Positions 12,744-22,373 of a stretch of DNA of 64,000 nt are shown here, one piece after another. The position numbers and the translations under genes are program-made. Location: assembly GCA_034509495.1 (NCBI GenBank), contig CM067505.1, forward strand, positions 936,903 to 1,000,902, written 5' to 3'. The notes beneath the pieces were generated by a model that ran no database searches, was not told the origin of the DNA, and worked only from the letters and a program-made list of their open reading frames with translations. Each line of letters starts with the position of its first letter. The stretch's first letter is position 1. This DNA comes from Acestrorhynchus altus. Lineage: Eukaryota > Chordata > Actinopteri > Characiformes > Acestrorhynchidae.

Positions 12744-13684
12744 TTACACCTCCTGTGTGACATAACTAAACACATACAACTGAAGAATTGTCTTTTAAAT
12801 GTCATTTAAAGAAGTAAGAGCTCTCGGAGGCCTTCAGATAGAAGATGAAGGAGAGTCTTGGAAGGGTCATTCCTCTGTCCAGAAAATGAAAACGTCTGCT
12901 CATGGTCTGTCTGTTGGTGCACTGATGGTGGAACTGATTTTGCAGGTGTACCGAACACTTCGGCAGGCTGTGTTCACCATGTACCGCCAGGAGGGGGCGC
13001 TCACCTTCTACAGAGGTCTCTCCCCAACGCTGGTGGCCGTTTTCCCTTACGCAGGCCTCCAGTTCTTCTTCTACAACATCCTCAAAAATCTGCAGGAGAA
13101 CAACAGCACCAAGTCTGAAGGTCAGGGCTACAGCAGTGGCGGTGGTGGTGGTGGTCTGAAGTCTCTTCATCCTTGTAGCTCTAACGTGTCGTACTCTGCT
13201 CAGGTGGTCTGCAGAGTCTGCTGAGCGGCAGCATCGCAGGGGTCATCAGCAAAACCCTCACCTACCCATTCGACCTCTTCAAAAAGAGACTGCAGGTCGG
13301 CGGCTTCGAGGAGGCCAGGACCCACTTTGGTCAGGTACAGACCGTACACTCACATGGTCCTAAGCTGTGTGTGCATTTGCACATCTGTGTCAGCAATGGG
13401 TGCAGCGTACAGAAGCCGAATGCATTCATTAGAAGGGCCGTCCGCATGTTTCCTCCATATATGCCTTTGGTAACGTGGTGATTTTGTGGTGTTTTCTTCT
13501 GCAGGTACGGACGTATCGGGGCTTTGCGGACTGTGCGATACGGATATCGAGAGAGGAGGGTGTCCGTGGGTTCTTTAAGGGGCTCTCCCCGAGTTTGCTG
13601 AAAGCTGCTGTCTCCACAGGACTCACCTTCTTCTGGTATGAGTTCTTCACCAGCGCCATCTCCAGCTTGAAAGGTCTCCCCTGA
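11604..13684 (+). CDS. slc25a19: Mitochondrial thiamine pyrophosphate carrier
   Basis: SLC25A19 carries thiamine pyrophosphate across the inner mitochondrial membrane, supplying matrix TPP enzymes. Exons: 11604-11726, 12222-12377, 12522-12692, 12946-13120, 13204-13334, 13505-13684. Together they give a perfectly open 311-residue frame with matching phases. The three mitochondrial-carrier signatures are visible, one per repeat: SPLDVVKIRF near residue 33, QPLDTLRTRF, and YPFDLFKKRL. Orthologue-specific stretches include MVGYDP at the start, EEGLKAFWKGHVPAQLLS, TRFAAQGEPKVY and GFFKGLSPSLLKAA. The start context is gaactgggATGG. Intron 4 is only 83 bp. Introns 2 and 5 hold fragments of a MITE (12405-12470, 13375-13450). 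Acceptors of exons 2 and 3 follow (TG)n tracts. Confidence 0.97.
12695..12740. repeat. (CA)n microsatellite
   Basis: Directly after the donor of SLC25A19 exon 3. Confidence 0.9.
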
Positions 13685-13763
13685 GCAGGAAGCTGAAACA
13701 CAGAGGAACTGGAAGCTGCTGTGTGTGTTGTGAGGGTTTTAGTTACTTTAAGGTTATTTTAAA

Positions 13764-13771
13764 ATGTATAA

Positions 13772-13821
<50 letters not shown>

Positions 13822-13870
13822 CAGTGTGAATTTCTCCATTGCAGGACTAATAAAGGATTATCTTAATACA
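13764..13870 (+). repeat. (CA)n plus retroposon-tail motif carrying the SLC25A19 poly(A) signal
   Basis: A (CA)n run is followed by tttctccattgcaggactaa and taaaggattatct. The same tail occurs at 58325-58365 after another dinucleotide repeat. Its AATAAA (13849-13854) is the first canonical poly(A) signal after the SLC25A19 stop codon. The motif resembles the 3' tail of widespread fish non-LTR elements. Confidence 0.6.
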
Positions 13871-15792
13871 CACACACACACATTTTATATATATATAATT
13901 GAGCAGCTGGTTGGTGTTTCTGTCTTATGTATTTTATCATTTTCATCTGTTTAAATGTAAGATGTTCTGCGTTTTAAGTGTTTAAATGGTTAACTGTGTT
14001 GGACCCATTAGAACCTTTACACCTTCAGAAACAAAAATGCACAAATACAAGCTGGTTCTGTCTCAGGGACTGACCACGCACACCTGCATCAGGTCAGACA
14101 CACGTTCAGCTGTCCTGTGATGTGTCCAGGGTGTTCAGTATGTCCCACCTGGGGACCTCATAAATTAAAGTGAAAGACAAAGCACGGTAAGGAACGTCCC
14201 TCATCTGTCAAAGGGTCTGTGACACGTCACTGCGGGTCCTTATGGGTTAAAGACACTTAGATCACGTTTGACTCGGATCAGCTTCTCAAATTGTGATTTT
14301 CAGGCCTGTTCGGGCTGATTGTGGTAAAAGGTGTGTAAATAGTGTATTAACTCTTTATACACCTGGACCATCAGACCTAAAGTGGCCCAAATCCAATCTT
14401 CTCATTGTGTGTGACGGGTTTTCAGGTGTGTTATCTGTGAGTCAGTGTAACCAGTGTGTTCTGATTCCGATTTCCTCACCAAACCACAGTACCTTTGAAG
14501 GTGACCTACATCTGACATTCACCTGAACCGTTTACACTCCTGCTCTCACACATGCTCAGAACCTCATCCTGGAGGTTCACGTTCATGTCAGGTGGCGTCA
14601 CAGGACTGATCACGGAGCTGCACTGACCGACAGCTGGACAAAGGGCTCGTTATTTGGGCCACGTCTTTAACGAAACCATGAACAGGAACTAAACTTCTAA
14701 ACTTTTGCTTTTAAGCTTTTTATTTCCTTTGCAGTCACCAAATATCGATGAGGTCTGTGGCCTCACAGCCGCGCCACGGAACTGTCCCTCGCCGCCGGCG
14801 TCCGTTTTCCCTTTTTTCGGCAAGAATTTATGAGGAAGATCTCATCACTTTCTGAAAACTACGCACAACATCATCTCAAAATGAATTGTGATACCAAACA
14901 TGTATGCGTGCGCACACACACACAGACACACACACACACACACGCGTTAATACAAGCAGATCGTTTAGTAAATCGTTCATTTCTAGCTCGGACGAAGAAC
15001 AGCTCAGACCTGAGATTTGGTTTTTGGAACGATGAGACCTCCTCGGTGGTCTGTAGATGGTGTCTGGATGGCCCACAGCCATCAGTGACTTCATGACCAG
15101 TTCTGATAGTTTGCTTCTGTGTGCTCACAATGTCTGTAGAAATATTTCGGTTCTAGATAGAGATGTTACACATAGCACCTCCTGGCCTGTCCGATGCATC
15201 AAGTTTCAGGACGTGCGCTTTACAGGATGTTCTTACACTGTTTGAACAGATATGTTTTTGTTATCATATTAAAACACTTCTATTAAACTCTGTTTACCTG
15301 GTAAATATATGAACTGTTGTATTTATTTAAAGCTCATGTTTTAACGGCAGCAGTCGGTCATTACAGCTCGGCTTGCAGCTTGTTTAAGGTTATCGGTTCT
15401 GCTCTGGTTTCTGAATTAATGAGCTCGCTCTCGTTTTCTGAAGTGTTTTTATTTTTTACCAAAACTTTTAAAAAAATTGTGTATGTTGTGCATTTCACTG
15501 TTACAATAAAGACGTTCTTATTTACAAACTACTTCTCCACAAGCGTGTGATCCAACACAATCCCACACATCTGCATCTGCAGGAACTCCTGAACTTTCTG
15601 CAGCCGACTAGAGAACAGTCTCTTCCTGCACTGTAGCTGCCTCCACAACAATTCACAAGACACTGTGAAACAGCACGGAACTGAGCGGGTGGTCTTCACC
15701 TGAAACGACAGAACCCAAAGTACGTATCACAACGTAACTCAAAAGCACAAACCGAAGTGTGACATGGGTTCCTACCTGATGATCCGTCGGAA
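13871..15792. other. Intergenic region SLC25A19-THAP
   Basis: Convergent genes (tail to tail). Apart from a short CA/GT run at 14915-14945 and low-level repeat-like sequence (14290-14525 resembles the element at 23172), I see nothing coding. The 3' UTR of the THAP gene must lie in the right part. Confidence 0.5.
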
Positions 15793-17206
15793 TTACACAG
15801 GGTCTCCAAGTGATGTGGCCTGAAGCGACAAGCGCAGACGTTTTCGTGGGACTGAGGTACTGTGCAGCACACTCCTCAGTATGGTCTTGCACCTCCGCTC
15901 TCTGTCTTTAGCGTTGCGGAGTTGCCTCTCGAGCTCCTCCATCCTCGCGTGGGCCTGGGCAAGTTTGGCCTTTAACTCTTCCAGTGAAGTGGGTGCGGCA
16001 TACGAGTGGTCCTGTGCAGCAGAACCATGTCCATATCTCAGTATACATACAGGAACATTCATACAGTCAACTCGGCTTCTTCTACGATTGCCGTGCAGAG
16101 CTTCTCACGACGAATCCTCACCTCACAAGGCTGACTTTCCGACTCCGCCGCTTCATTCTTTAGAGGGACCTGAACTGGATCGATGGCTTTCAGTGATGTC
16201 TTCGATTTTCTTGGTGTCACAGGTCGCTACAAGGACATAAATAAAGGCTTGGCGCCCAATAACTTCACCCAGCAGAATTCTACTCAAGTTTAAAGAGAAA
16301 GTGGTTTATAGACATACCTTCTGAAGGTGTGGTGGGAAATTGAAGACTGACGGAACAACTCCTTCACGGATGCGCACGGTCTGTCCAGTCCTGTCAATGT
16401 CCTCCTCGATGAAATGCTGACTGCACAGAACTGTTGAAGGGCTGGCGATGAAGTCCTTTCTCCTGACTGCGCGCTCCCACTTCTTCTTTAGAACTGGATC
16501 ACTGGGAAACCTGGGATGCGACGTGTGGAGGTTAATATGGGAAGACAGAGCCTCCGATTCAGCGCTTCACTTTCTGCACATATTTTTATGTTACAGCCTC
16601 ATTTTAAAATGGATTCTATTCACTGTCCCCTTCGAGATTCTACACACAAAACCCCACCATGACCGTGAGAAAAGGCCGCTTGAAATCTTTGCAAATTAAG
16701 AAGTAGAAATAAATATATGACTCATGTCTAATATATTCAATAAATATATATTTATGAGATACGATGTCATGAAGAGATAATCAGTCACAATTTTAAGGCA
16801 GTAAGTCATAACGAGATTTTACGTCCTAATAATGAGACATTACACAATAATGAGACACTACGTCATAATTGAGACACTACATCAGAATGAGACATTACAT
16901 CATAATAATGAGACTACCTCATAATGACGACACTACGTCACAATAATGAGACGCAGTGAAGCTAATTAATTACATCATAACAGTCACTGATGAGCTTTTA
17001 CAGGAAACAAGCGGGACGAATGAACTGGTCTGTGTGGTGAACTGGGAGCGCTGTAAGCGCTGTAAGTCTCCATCCCAGCCGCGCGGCGGCGCTGCTCCGC
17101 GCTCTGTCCCCGCAGGTGTGTCTTACCTGTGGAAGGTGATTCTCTGGGACTTGGACAGCGCGGTGCGGCGTCGGCCGCAGCCCCAGGCCGCGCACGAGTC
17201 GGGCAT
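15793..17206 (-). CDS. THAP-domain zinc-finger protein (THAP6/THAP2-like)
   Basis: A DNA-binding protein with an N-terminal C2CH THAP finger and a C-terminal coiled coil. Minus-strand exons: 17127-17206 (MPDSCAAWGC...ITFHR), 16318-16510, 16122-16226, 15793-16011. They form a fully open 198-residue frame. THAP hallmarks: Cys5, Cys10, FHRFP across the exon 1-2 junction, a KKKWERAVRRKDF helix, CSQHF giving the last Cys and His (45 residues after Cys10), and GVVPSVFNFP as the AVPTIF-type box. Residues from about 127 (DHSYAAP) begin a heptad-rich helix (LEELKAKLAQAHARMEELER) ending in a basic KRLRL tail; the DHSY motif before a coiled coil is shared with THAP2 and THAP6 and resembles an HCF1-binding motif. 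Exact orthology is unresolved. A second first exon lies upstream. Confidence 0.9.
16795..16960. repeat. Degenerate AATGAGACACTACGTCATA tandem repeat
   Basis: About ten imperfect copies of a short motif (cataatgagacactac) in intron 1 of the THAP gene. Confidence 0.75.
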
Positions 17207-17247
17207 GTTTCCCCGCTGGTCCCTTTAACCGCCCGTGCTGCCCGGCC

Positions 17248-17259
17248 CAATATGGCGGC
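17248..17259 (+). promoter_or_regulatory. YY1-type motif (CAATATGGCGGC)
   Basis: Lies about 42 bp upstream of the proximal THAP start codon in a CpG-rich stretch (about 17040-17620). The motif is on the plus strand, opposite to the THAP gene, so it may mark a bidirectional promoter. Confidence 0.5.
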
Positions 17260-17426
17260 GGCGCAGACGCACCACCCAGCAACCACCGCGGCTCGACGCG
17301 CGTCCGACACGCCCACACGGAGTGCACAGCGCGAGCGCCTTCCTAAACATAACAAACCCGGCGGCTCTCGAGCGCCTCCTGCAGCGCGGACACGATCAGT
17401 GACGGAATCACCGCGCGCGCGCTTAC

Positions 17427-17506
17427 CTGTGAAACGTGATCCCCTGGGTCCTGGTGTGGGAACTTCTCCTCGTCATGCACTCAAACGCTGCGCAGTTCTG
17501 CGGCAT
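17427..17506 (-). CDS. Alternative first coding exon of the THAP gene
   Basis: An 80-bp exon with its own ATG (17504-17506) and a canonical donor (CACAG|GTAAGC). It encodes MPQNCAAFEC...QGITFHR. It is the same length and phase as the proximal first exon (17127-17206), with 14 of 27 residues identical, including both zinc Cys residues and the FHR end. Spliced to the exon at 16318-16510 it completes an equally good THAP finger. No other downstream THAP exon exists in the window for it to join. It could be an alternative promoter/first exon or a relic of a tandem gene duplication. Confidence 0.75.
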
Positions 17507-17596
17507 TCTGGAGCCCAGCGCCGCTGTTTACCAGTGTGTGTGTGTTTACCTGTGTGTGTGCGTTTACCTCCTAAACCCACCCCGCCATAACCGCTC

Positions 17597-17608
17597 CAAG
17601 ATGGCGGC
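17597..17608 (+). promoter_or_regulatory. YY1-type motif (CAAGATGGCGGC)
   Basis: A perfect plus-strand copy about 90 bp upstream of the distal THAP start. It is the first strong promoter-type signal ahead of plus-strand MIF4GD, whose ATG appears to follow an acceptor. A shared THAP/MIF4GD promoter is possible but inferred. Confidence 0.45.
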
Positions 17609-18164
17609 GTGGTTGACGTATCCGACTCATCCGTCTACGTCATCACGGCCTCGTTCACTGGGAGTTTGATTCAGGAGTCGACTTGATTAAGGAGTGCTTT
17701 TAGTGTGGATGGAAGTGATGCGTCCCACCTATACAGAGATTCAAATGTCCCCCCTAATTGATTCCTGGACGTAGGATTAGAATGGACGGATTGATGCGTC
17801 CCTGCCTGTAAAGTGAGACACCCTCCTACCCTGTTCGCTGTGTCGTTATATGAAGTTACATTGTAGTCTTTTTCAGATCAGGTCTGAGTTTTAGTTACGT
17901 TCGAGATGAACTATGTTCAACTATGTTCATATTTACACACATTTCTCAGCGTTTTATTAACTTCAGCTAGATGTTTCCATTTGAATCGTGAATCGGTTCA
18001 ACGTTGAACAGAACCGATTCAAAGGAACCGATTCGTCCCCAAGCTTCATGGCTTCATGAGCAGAGCTGAAGCTGAACTACAGAAACAAAGCCTGGAGAAG
18101 AAGATCAGACATGAAGCTCTCCCATCATCAGCTCTTCTGATTTCAGTAAGTTCTGAACTGTTTG

Positions 18165-18250
18165 GTCAAATTAACTAAAAGTCTGGAGATCAGTCTGATG
18201 ATCAGCCTGGAGATCAGCCTGATGATCAGCCTGGAGAGAACTCCAGAGCT
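18165..18250. repeat. Short TGGAGATCAGTCTGATGATCAGCC repeat
   Basis: Several imperfect copies of ctggagatcagcctgatgatcag between the THAP gene and MIF4GD. The rest of 17700-18580 shows no gene. Confidence 0.7.
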
Positions 18251-18587
18251 TCAAAGTGTAGAAGTTCTGGAAGTTGGGCTGAAAGGCTTCTGGGCAGAGT
18301 CCAGCTCTGAGTTTAACCCAGTAAAACCAGTCTGCAGAAGATAAACACTGACCTGCCCAGCCCGGTCATGTGGAAGAGGACCACTGCTCATAGTGGGCTG
18401 CATGCAATCAGATACAGCAATGTTCTCAAACTGGGGTGACTTGGTGTGCTGAAATCTGAAATAATTTTAGTACATTTGAAGAAAATAGGAGAAATAGTTA
18501 CAAAATACATCTAATATTTATAATAATTATGAAGAAATAGTTACAAATAATAGTTATAAAAGTTATAGCGGGGCTGATGATCAACCT

Positions 18588-19284
18588 GCGTACAGACTCT
18601 GACTGATCAGAGAGAGGGGGCGGGGCTGATGATCAACCTGCGTGCAGACTCTGACTGATCAGAGAGAGGGGGCGGGGCTGATGCTCAACCTGCATACAGA
18701 CTCTGACTGATCAGAGAGAGGGGGCGGGGCTGATGATCAACCTGCGTACAGACTCTGACTGATCAGAGAGAGGGGGCGGGGCTGATGATCAACCTGCATA
18801 CAGACTCTGACTGATCAGAGAGGGGCCGGGGCGATGCTCAACCTGCATACAGACTCTGACTGATCAGAGAGAGGCCGAGGGCTGATGATCAGCTGCATAC
18901 AGACTCTGACTGATCAGAGAGAGGGGGCGGGGCTGATGATCAACCTGCATGCAGGCTCTGACTGATCAGAGAGAGGGGCGGGCTGATGCTCAAAGCCTGC
19001 GCGTACAGACTCCTGACTGATCAGAGAGAGGCGGGGGCTGATGTCAGCCTGCATACAGACTCTGACTGATCAGAGAGAGGGGCTCAACCTGCATACAGAC
19101 TCTGACTGATCAGAGAGAGGGGGCGGGGCTGATGATCAACCTGCATACAGACTCTGACTGATCAGAGAGAGGGGGCGGGGCTGATGATCAACCTGCGTAC
19201 AGACTCTGACTGATCAGAGAGAGGGGGCGGGGCTGATACTCAACCTGCATACAGACTCTGACTGATCAGAGAGAGGGGGCGGGG
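18588..19284. repeat. 52-bp minisatellite, about 14 copies
   Basis: The unit begins ggggctgatgatcaacctgc and contains atacagactctgactgatca followed by gagagagggggc. Copies from 18820 to 19090 are ragged, with small indels. The array ends at gacattactgacccagatat, the conserved flank of a dispersed element. The same unit is tandem at 41086-41215 and 54871-55445. Confidence 0.95.
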
Positions 19285-20014
19285 CTTATGACATTACTGA
19301 CCCAGATATTGGGTTATAGAGAAAACATAAGGGTGGGGCTGTTTGCTCTCTTTCTTTACCCACACAGTGTTAAAATTTCAGAATAAAAGTCCTTAGACGG
19401 GACAATATTGATACATAGTTAAATAATAAAAATAATAAATAAAGGCAAATAAAGATACATTAAATTATGAAAACAATATTCTGTGTTCTGTAAACAGGAC
19501 TAGAACTTTCTGACGTTTGGACTTTCGGTTTCTCTGCTCCCTGTCTGATTCTGCTCTTTCAAAAATGTAAAACCTTTTTACATTAGATTTTTCTGGGCTC
19601 TGAACTTGTCAGCTGGTGACCACCTGCACCTCCTGTGTGTCTGAGGCCTGTGAATCTGCTGAATGGGATTGAACAGACTGCCCCGCTCTCCTAATCCTGC
19701 TTATCCCTTCCACACAAGCAGCAGATACAGGCTTTCAGCAGGCAGATACAGTCTGGTGGCACGTTTGTGACTCGCTGTAGTTTGACTCTGGTGGGCTTTG
19801 GGCTGCTGGGTAATCGCTTTGATTCGTCACAGACCACCAGACTGACTGGTGGTCCCGGCTAATGTAGTGAGAATGTGTATCTGGTAAGTGCTGGTGAGTG
19901 GAACCTGGAGGTCCTGGTTTAAAGTTGGAGTTGATGAAGTGTTTCAGGACTGTATTAATTCCTGTGTACTGCAGTGCGGGGGTCCTGCTGCCCCAACTCT
20001 GTTAACTAATCAGA

Positions 20015-21513
20015 ATGGAGGATTCGTCGAAAGAGGAGTACAGGATCCAGTCCTTCGACATGGAGACGCAGAAACTGCTCAAAACAGCACTGAAAGGTCA
20101 GCGAATGAATGCAAGTGGAAACCAGTTAGTGTCTTGTTTGTTTTGGTGTTTAACTGGTGGTGATGGATGCTGAATTGTGGGGTTGGGTTCGACAAAGCCG
20201 TGCTGAAGGCAGGATGTCCGTTTCCCTGTCAGATCCAGGCTCAGTGGACTTAGAGAAGGTGTCTAATGTCATCGTGGATCAGTCCCTGAAGGATCAGGTC
20301 TTCAGTAAGGAAGCTGGACGCATCTGCTTCACCATAGTGCAGGTAAGCATGTTGACTGGACTGAACTGGACTGGACTGGAGTTCACCTTTAGATCCTTAC
20401 AGAAATGAGAACATTAGAATTGTGAGTTACGAGCCAAGAGCCCGATTAAGGAAAGACACGGTCACAGGAGTTACACCGTGTCTATTCCACACGAATGAAA
20501 TCATAGAGATCATTACCGTGTAACTAATATGGTGTTTACCCTCCTGTTTCTCTGCAGGCAGAGGCCAAGCAGAGCAATGGCAGCGTGTTCCGCCGAAACC
20601 TCCTGAACCGCCTGCAGCAGGAGTTCAAGGCCCGCGAGGAGACGAGGAAGAGATCCACTCAGGAGTGGGTGTGCTTCATCTCCTTCATCTGCAACATCTT
20701 CGATTACCTGAAGGTGAAGCATCAGCTGCTGTTCAGTGGTGACCCAGATGTTGGGTTATAGAGGACACTGAGAAAGGAGGGGCTGTTTGCTCTCTTTCTT
20801 TGCTCGAGTGATTCCTGAAAACATGGTTTCTGAGTGTTTTTTAGTGCTTATAAGCAAAAGAATCCAACAATAATTGGAGGTGCAAGTAAGTTTTGATCAA
20901 AACAAGGTCAAATTCATACAAATATCCAAATGCTGTCACATCTCCGATGAAGACATGAGTGGACTAGAATCTCCTGAAATGAAAAATATCTGGTGTGTTT
21001 GACTGTCTCCTATAAATACTTTTCTAATGTTTCAAATTGTTGTTTTCAGGTGAACAATATGCCGATGATGGCGCTGGTGCACCCAGTATACGACTGCTTG
21101 TTCAGACTGGCCCAGCCTGACGCCCTCAAAAACGAAGAGGAGGTGAGTTTGGTTCGCCCACACTTTCCAGTCACTCTTCAGACGTCCTTTCGTCGCCAGC
21201 CAGTTAAGGTGGAAGTTCTGTGCTCTGTGTTGTTTGTGCTGGGACGTTCTGAACTGTGATTTGACCTGGGGTCCGTGTGTCTCAGGTGGACTGTCTGGTG
21301 CTGCAGCTCCACCGTATCGGCGAGCAGCTGGAGAAGATGAATTTACAGAGGATGGACGAGCTGTTCTGCTTGCTGCGGGACGGTTTCCTCCTGCAGGATG
21401 GCCTCAGCTCTCTGGGGCGTCTGCTTCTGCTCGAAATCCTGGAGTTCCGCGCCGGCGGCTGGACGCTCAGCGAAACGGCGCAGAAATACTACTACAGCGA
21501 GGTGGCCGACTGA
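20015..21513 (+). CDS. mif4gd: MIF4G domain-containing protein (SLBP-interacting protein 1)
   Basis: MIF4GD (SLIP1) is a single MIF4G/HEAT-domain protein. It binds the histone stem-loop binding protein SLBP and links histone mRNA to translation initiation. Exons: 20015-20096, 20233-20342, 20558-20713, 21050-21142, 21286-21513. They give a clean 222-residue frame, the usual length. Recognisable stretches: EEYRIQSFDMETQKLLKTAL at the N-terminus, VDLEKVSNVIVDQSL, FSKEAGR, NRLQQEFKARE, FICNIFDYLKVNNMPMMAL, VYDCLFRLAQPDALK, DCLVLQLHRIGEQLEKMN and the terminal KYYYSEVAD. The ATG follows one base after a good acceptor (ttaactaatcag), implying an upstream non-coding exon. The gene is divergent from the THAP gene and convergent with MRPS7. 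Confidence 0.97.
20725..20830. repeat. Fragment of the dispersed element that flanks the 52-bp minisatellite
   Basis: Shares gacccagatgttgggttatagagga and ggggctgtttgctctcttt with 19285-19360. Lies in MIF4GD intron 3 without tandem units. Confidence 0.65.
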
Positions 21514-21596
21514 AGGACGATGGTTGTGGGCGGGGTTAGGATTAGGTCAAGCAGTGCTGGGTTTTATAGAAATTTCCTACTTGATGCTCTGTTGGG

Positions 21597-22373
21597 TACA
21601 CTATATGGACAAAAGTATTGGGACACCTACACACTCACTGTTTCTTCTGAAATCAAGGATTTTAAAGTGTAATCGTTAACAATGACTGTAAAATGGATGG
21701 ACAGCGCTTCGTCTCTCAAAAGTGAAGCCGCCACAGGTCTAGTACCCAGTGCTGCCCATATTCTCCAGTTAGATTGAGAATACTTTTCTCCTCTACATGT
21801 CTTTCCATCCGGTCTAACTTTAAACGTTATTCCGTTATATATTAAGAAGGCGGGGTTATTGTAAGAAGGCGGAGTTACAGAAGGCTGGAACAGACCCAGA
21901 CATTATGCTCTATGAGGGCGATCTCAGACTCCTGTTGGCCTGTTGTCTAAAGACAAGGGCGGGTCAAACCACAGGCTGACTCCGCCTCTCATCCCTAACG
22001 TCCCCAAAACTTCATTTTTGCAGAACAGAAGAGAATGGAACCACAATTTCCATCCTATTCTTACAGGCATTGATCTTTATATTCCATGGAAGGCTTTTGA
22101 ATTTACAAGCATTGCTGTGAGGATTCGGTTGTATTCAGCAACAAGAACAGTGTTCATGAGGTCAGGATGTTGGATACCTTATACTGATCTCATCCCCAGA
22201 GTACGGGACAGAGCTCTGTCATCCCAGAGAACACAGTTCCATTGCAGCATTCCACAGCTGTTTATCTGCTCCAGAGAGTTCTATTCTATTGGCAGTACTT
22301 CTCTACAGGGTCTAGATAAGCTGTGTCAAAGGGGTTTGGAGGGGTGTCCCCAGTCATTTGGTCATATAGTGTA
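21597..22373. mobile_element. MITE with TACACTATATGGACAAA ends, flanked by TA
   Basis: The left terminus TACACTATATGGACAAAAGT is mirrored on the right by catttggtcatatagtgta. This gives an imperfect terminal inverted repeat with TA at both ends, as expected of Tc1/mariner-type non-autonomous elements. The middle (about 21665-22050) does not match other copies and looks like extra inserted sequence. It lies 83 bp after the MIF4GD stop, so it is probably in the 3' UTR. Confidence 0.75.

Noticed and set aside
15881..16240. Plus-strand open frame across the THAP exons
   Set aside because: Antisense shadow of the THAP coiled-coil exon.
16984..17355. Minus-strand frames through the CpG island beginning upstream of the THAP start
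   Set aside because: Different frame from the THAP zinc finger; Arg/Ala/Pro-rich, typical of GC-rich antiparallel frames.
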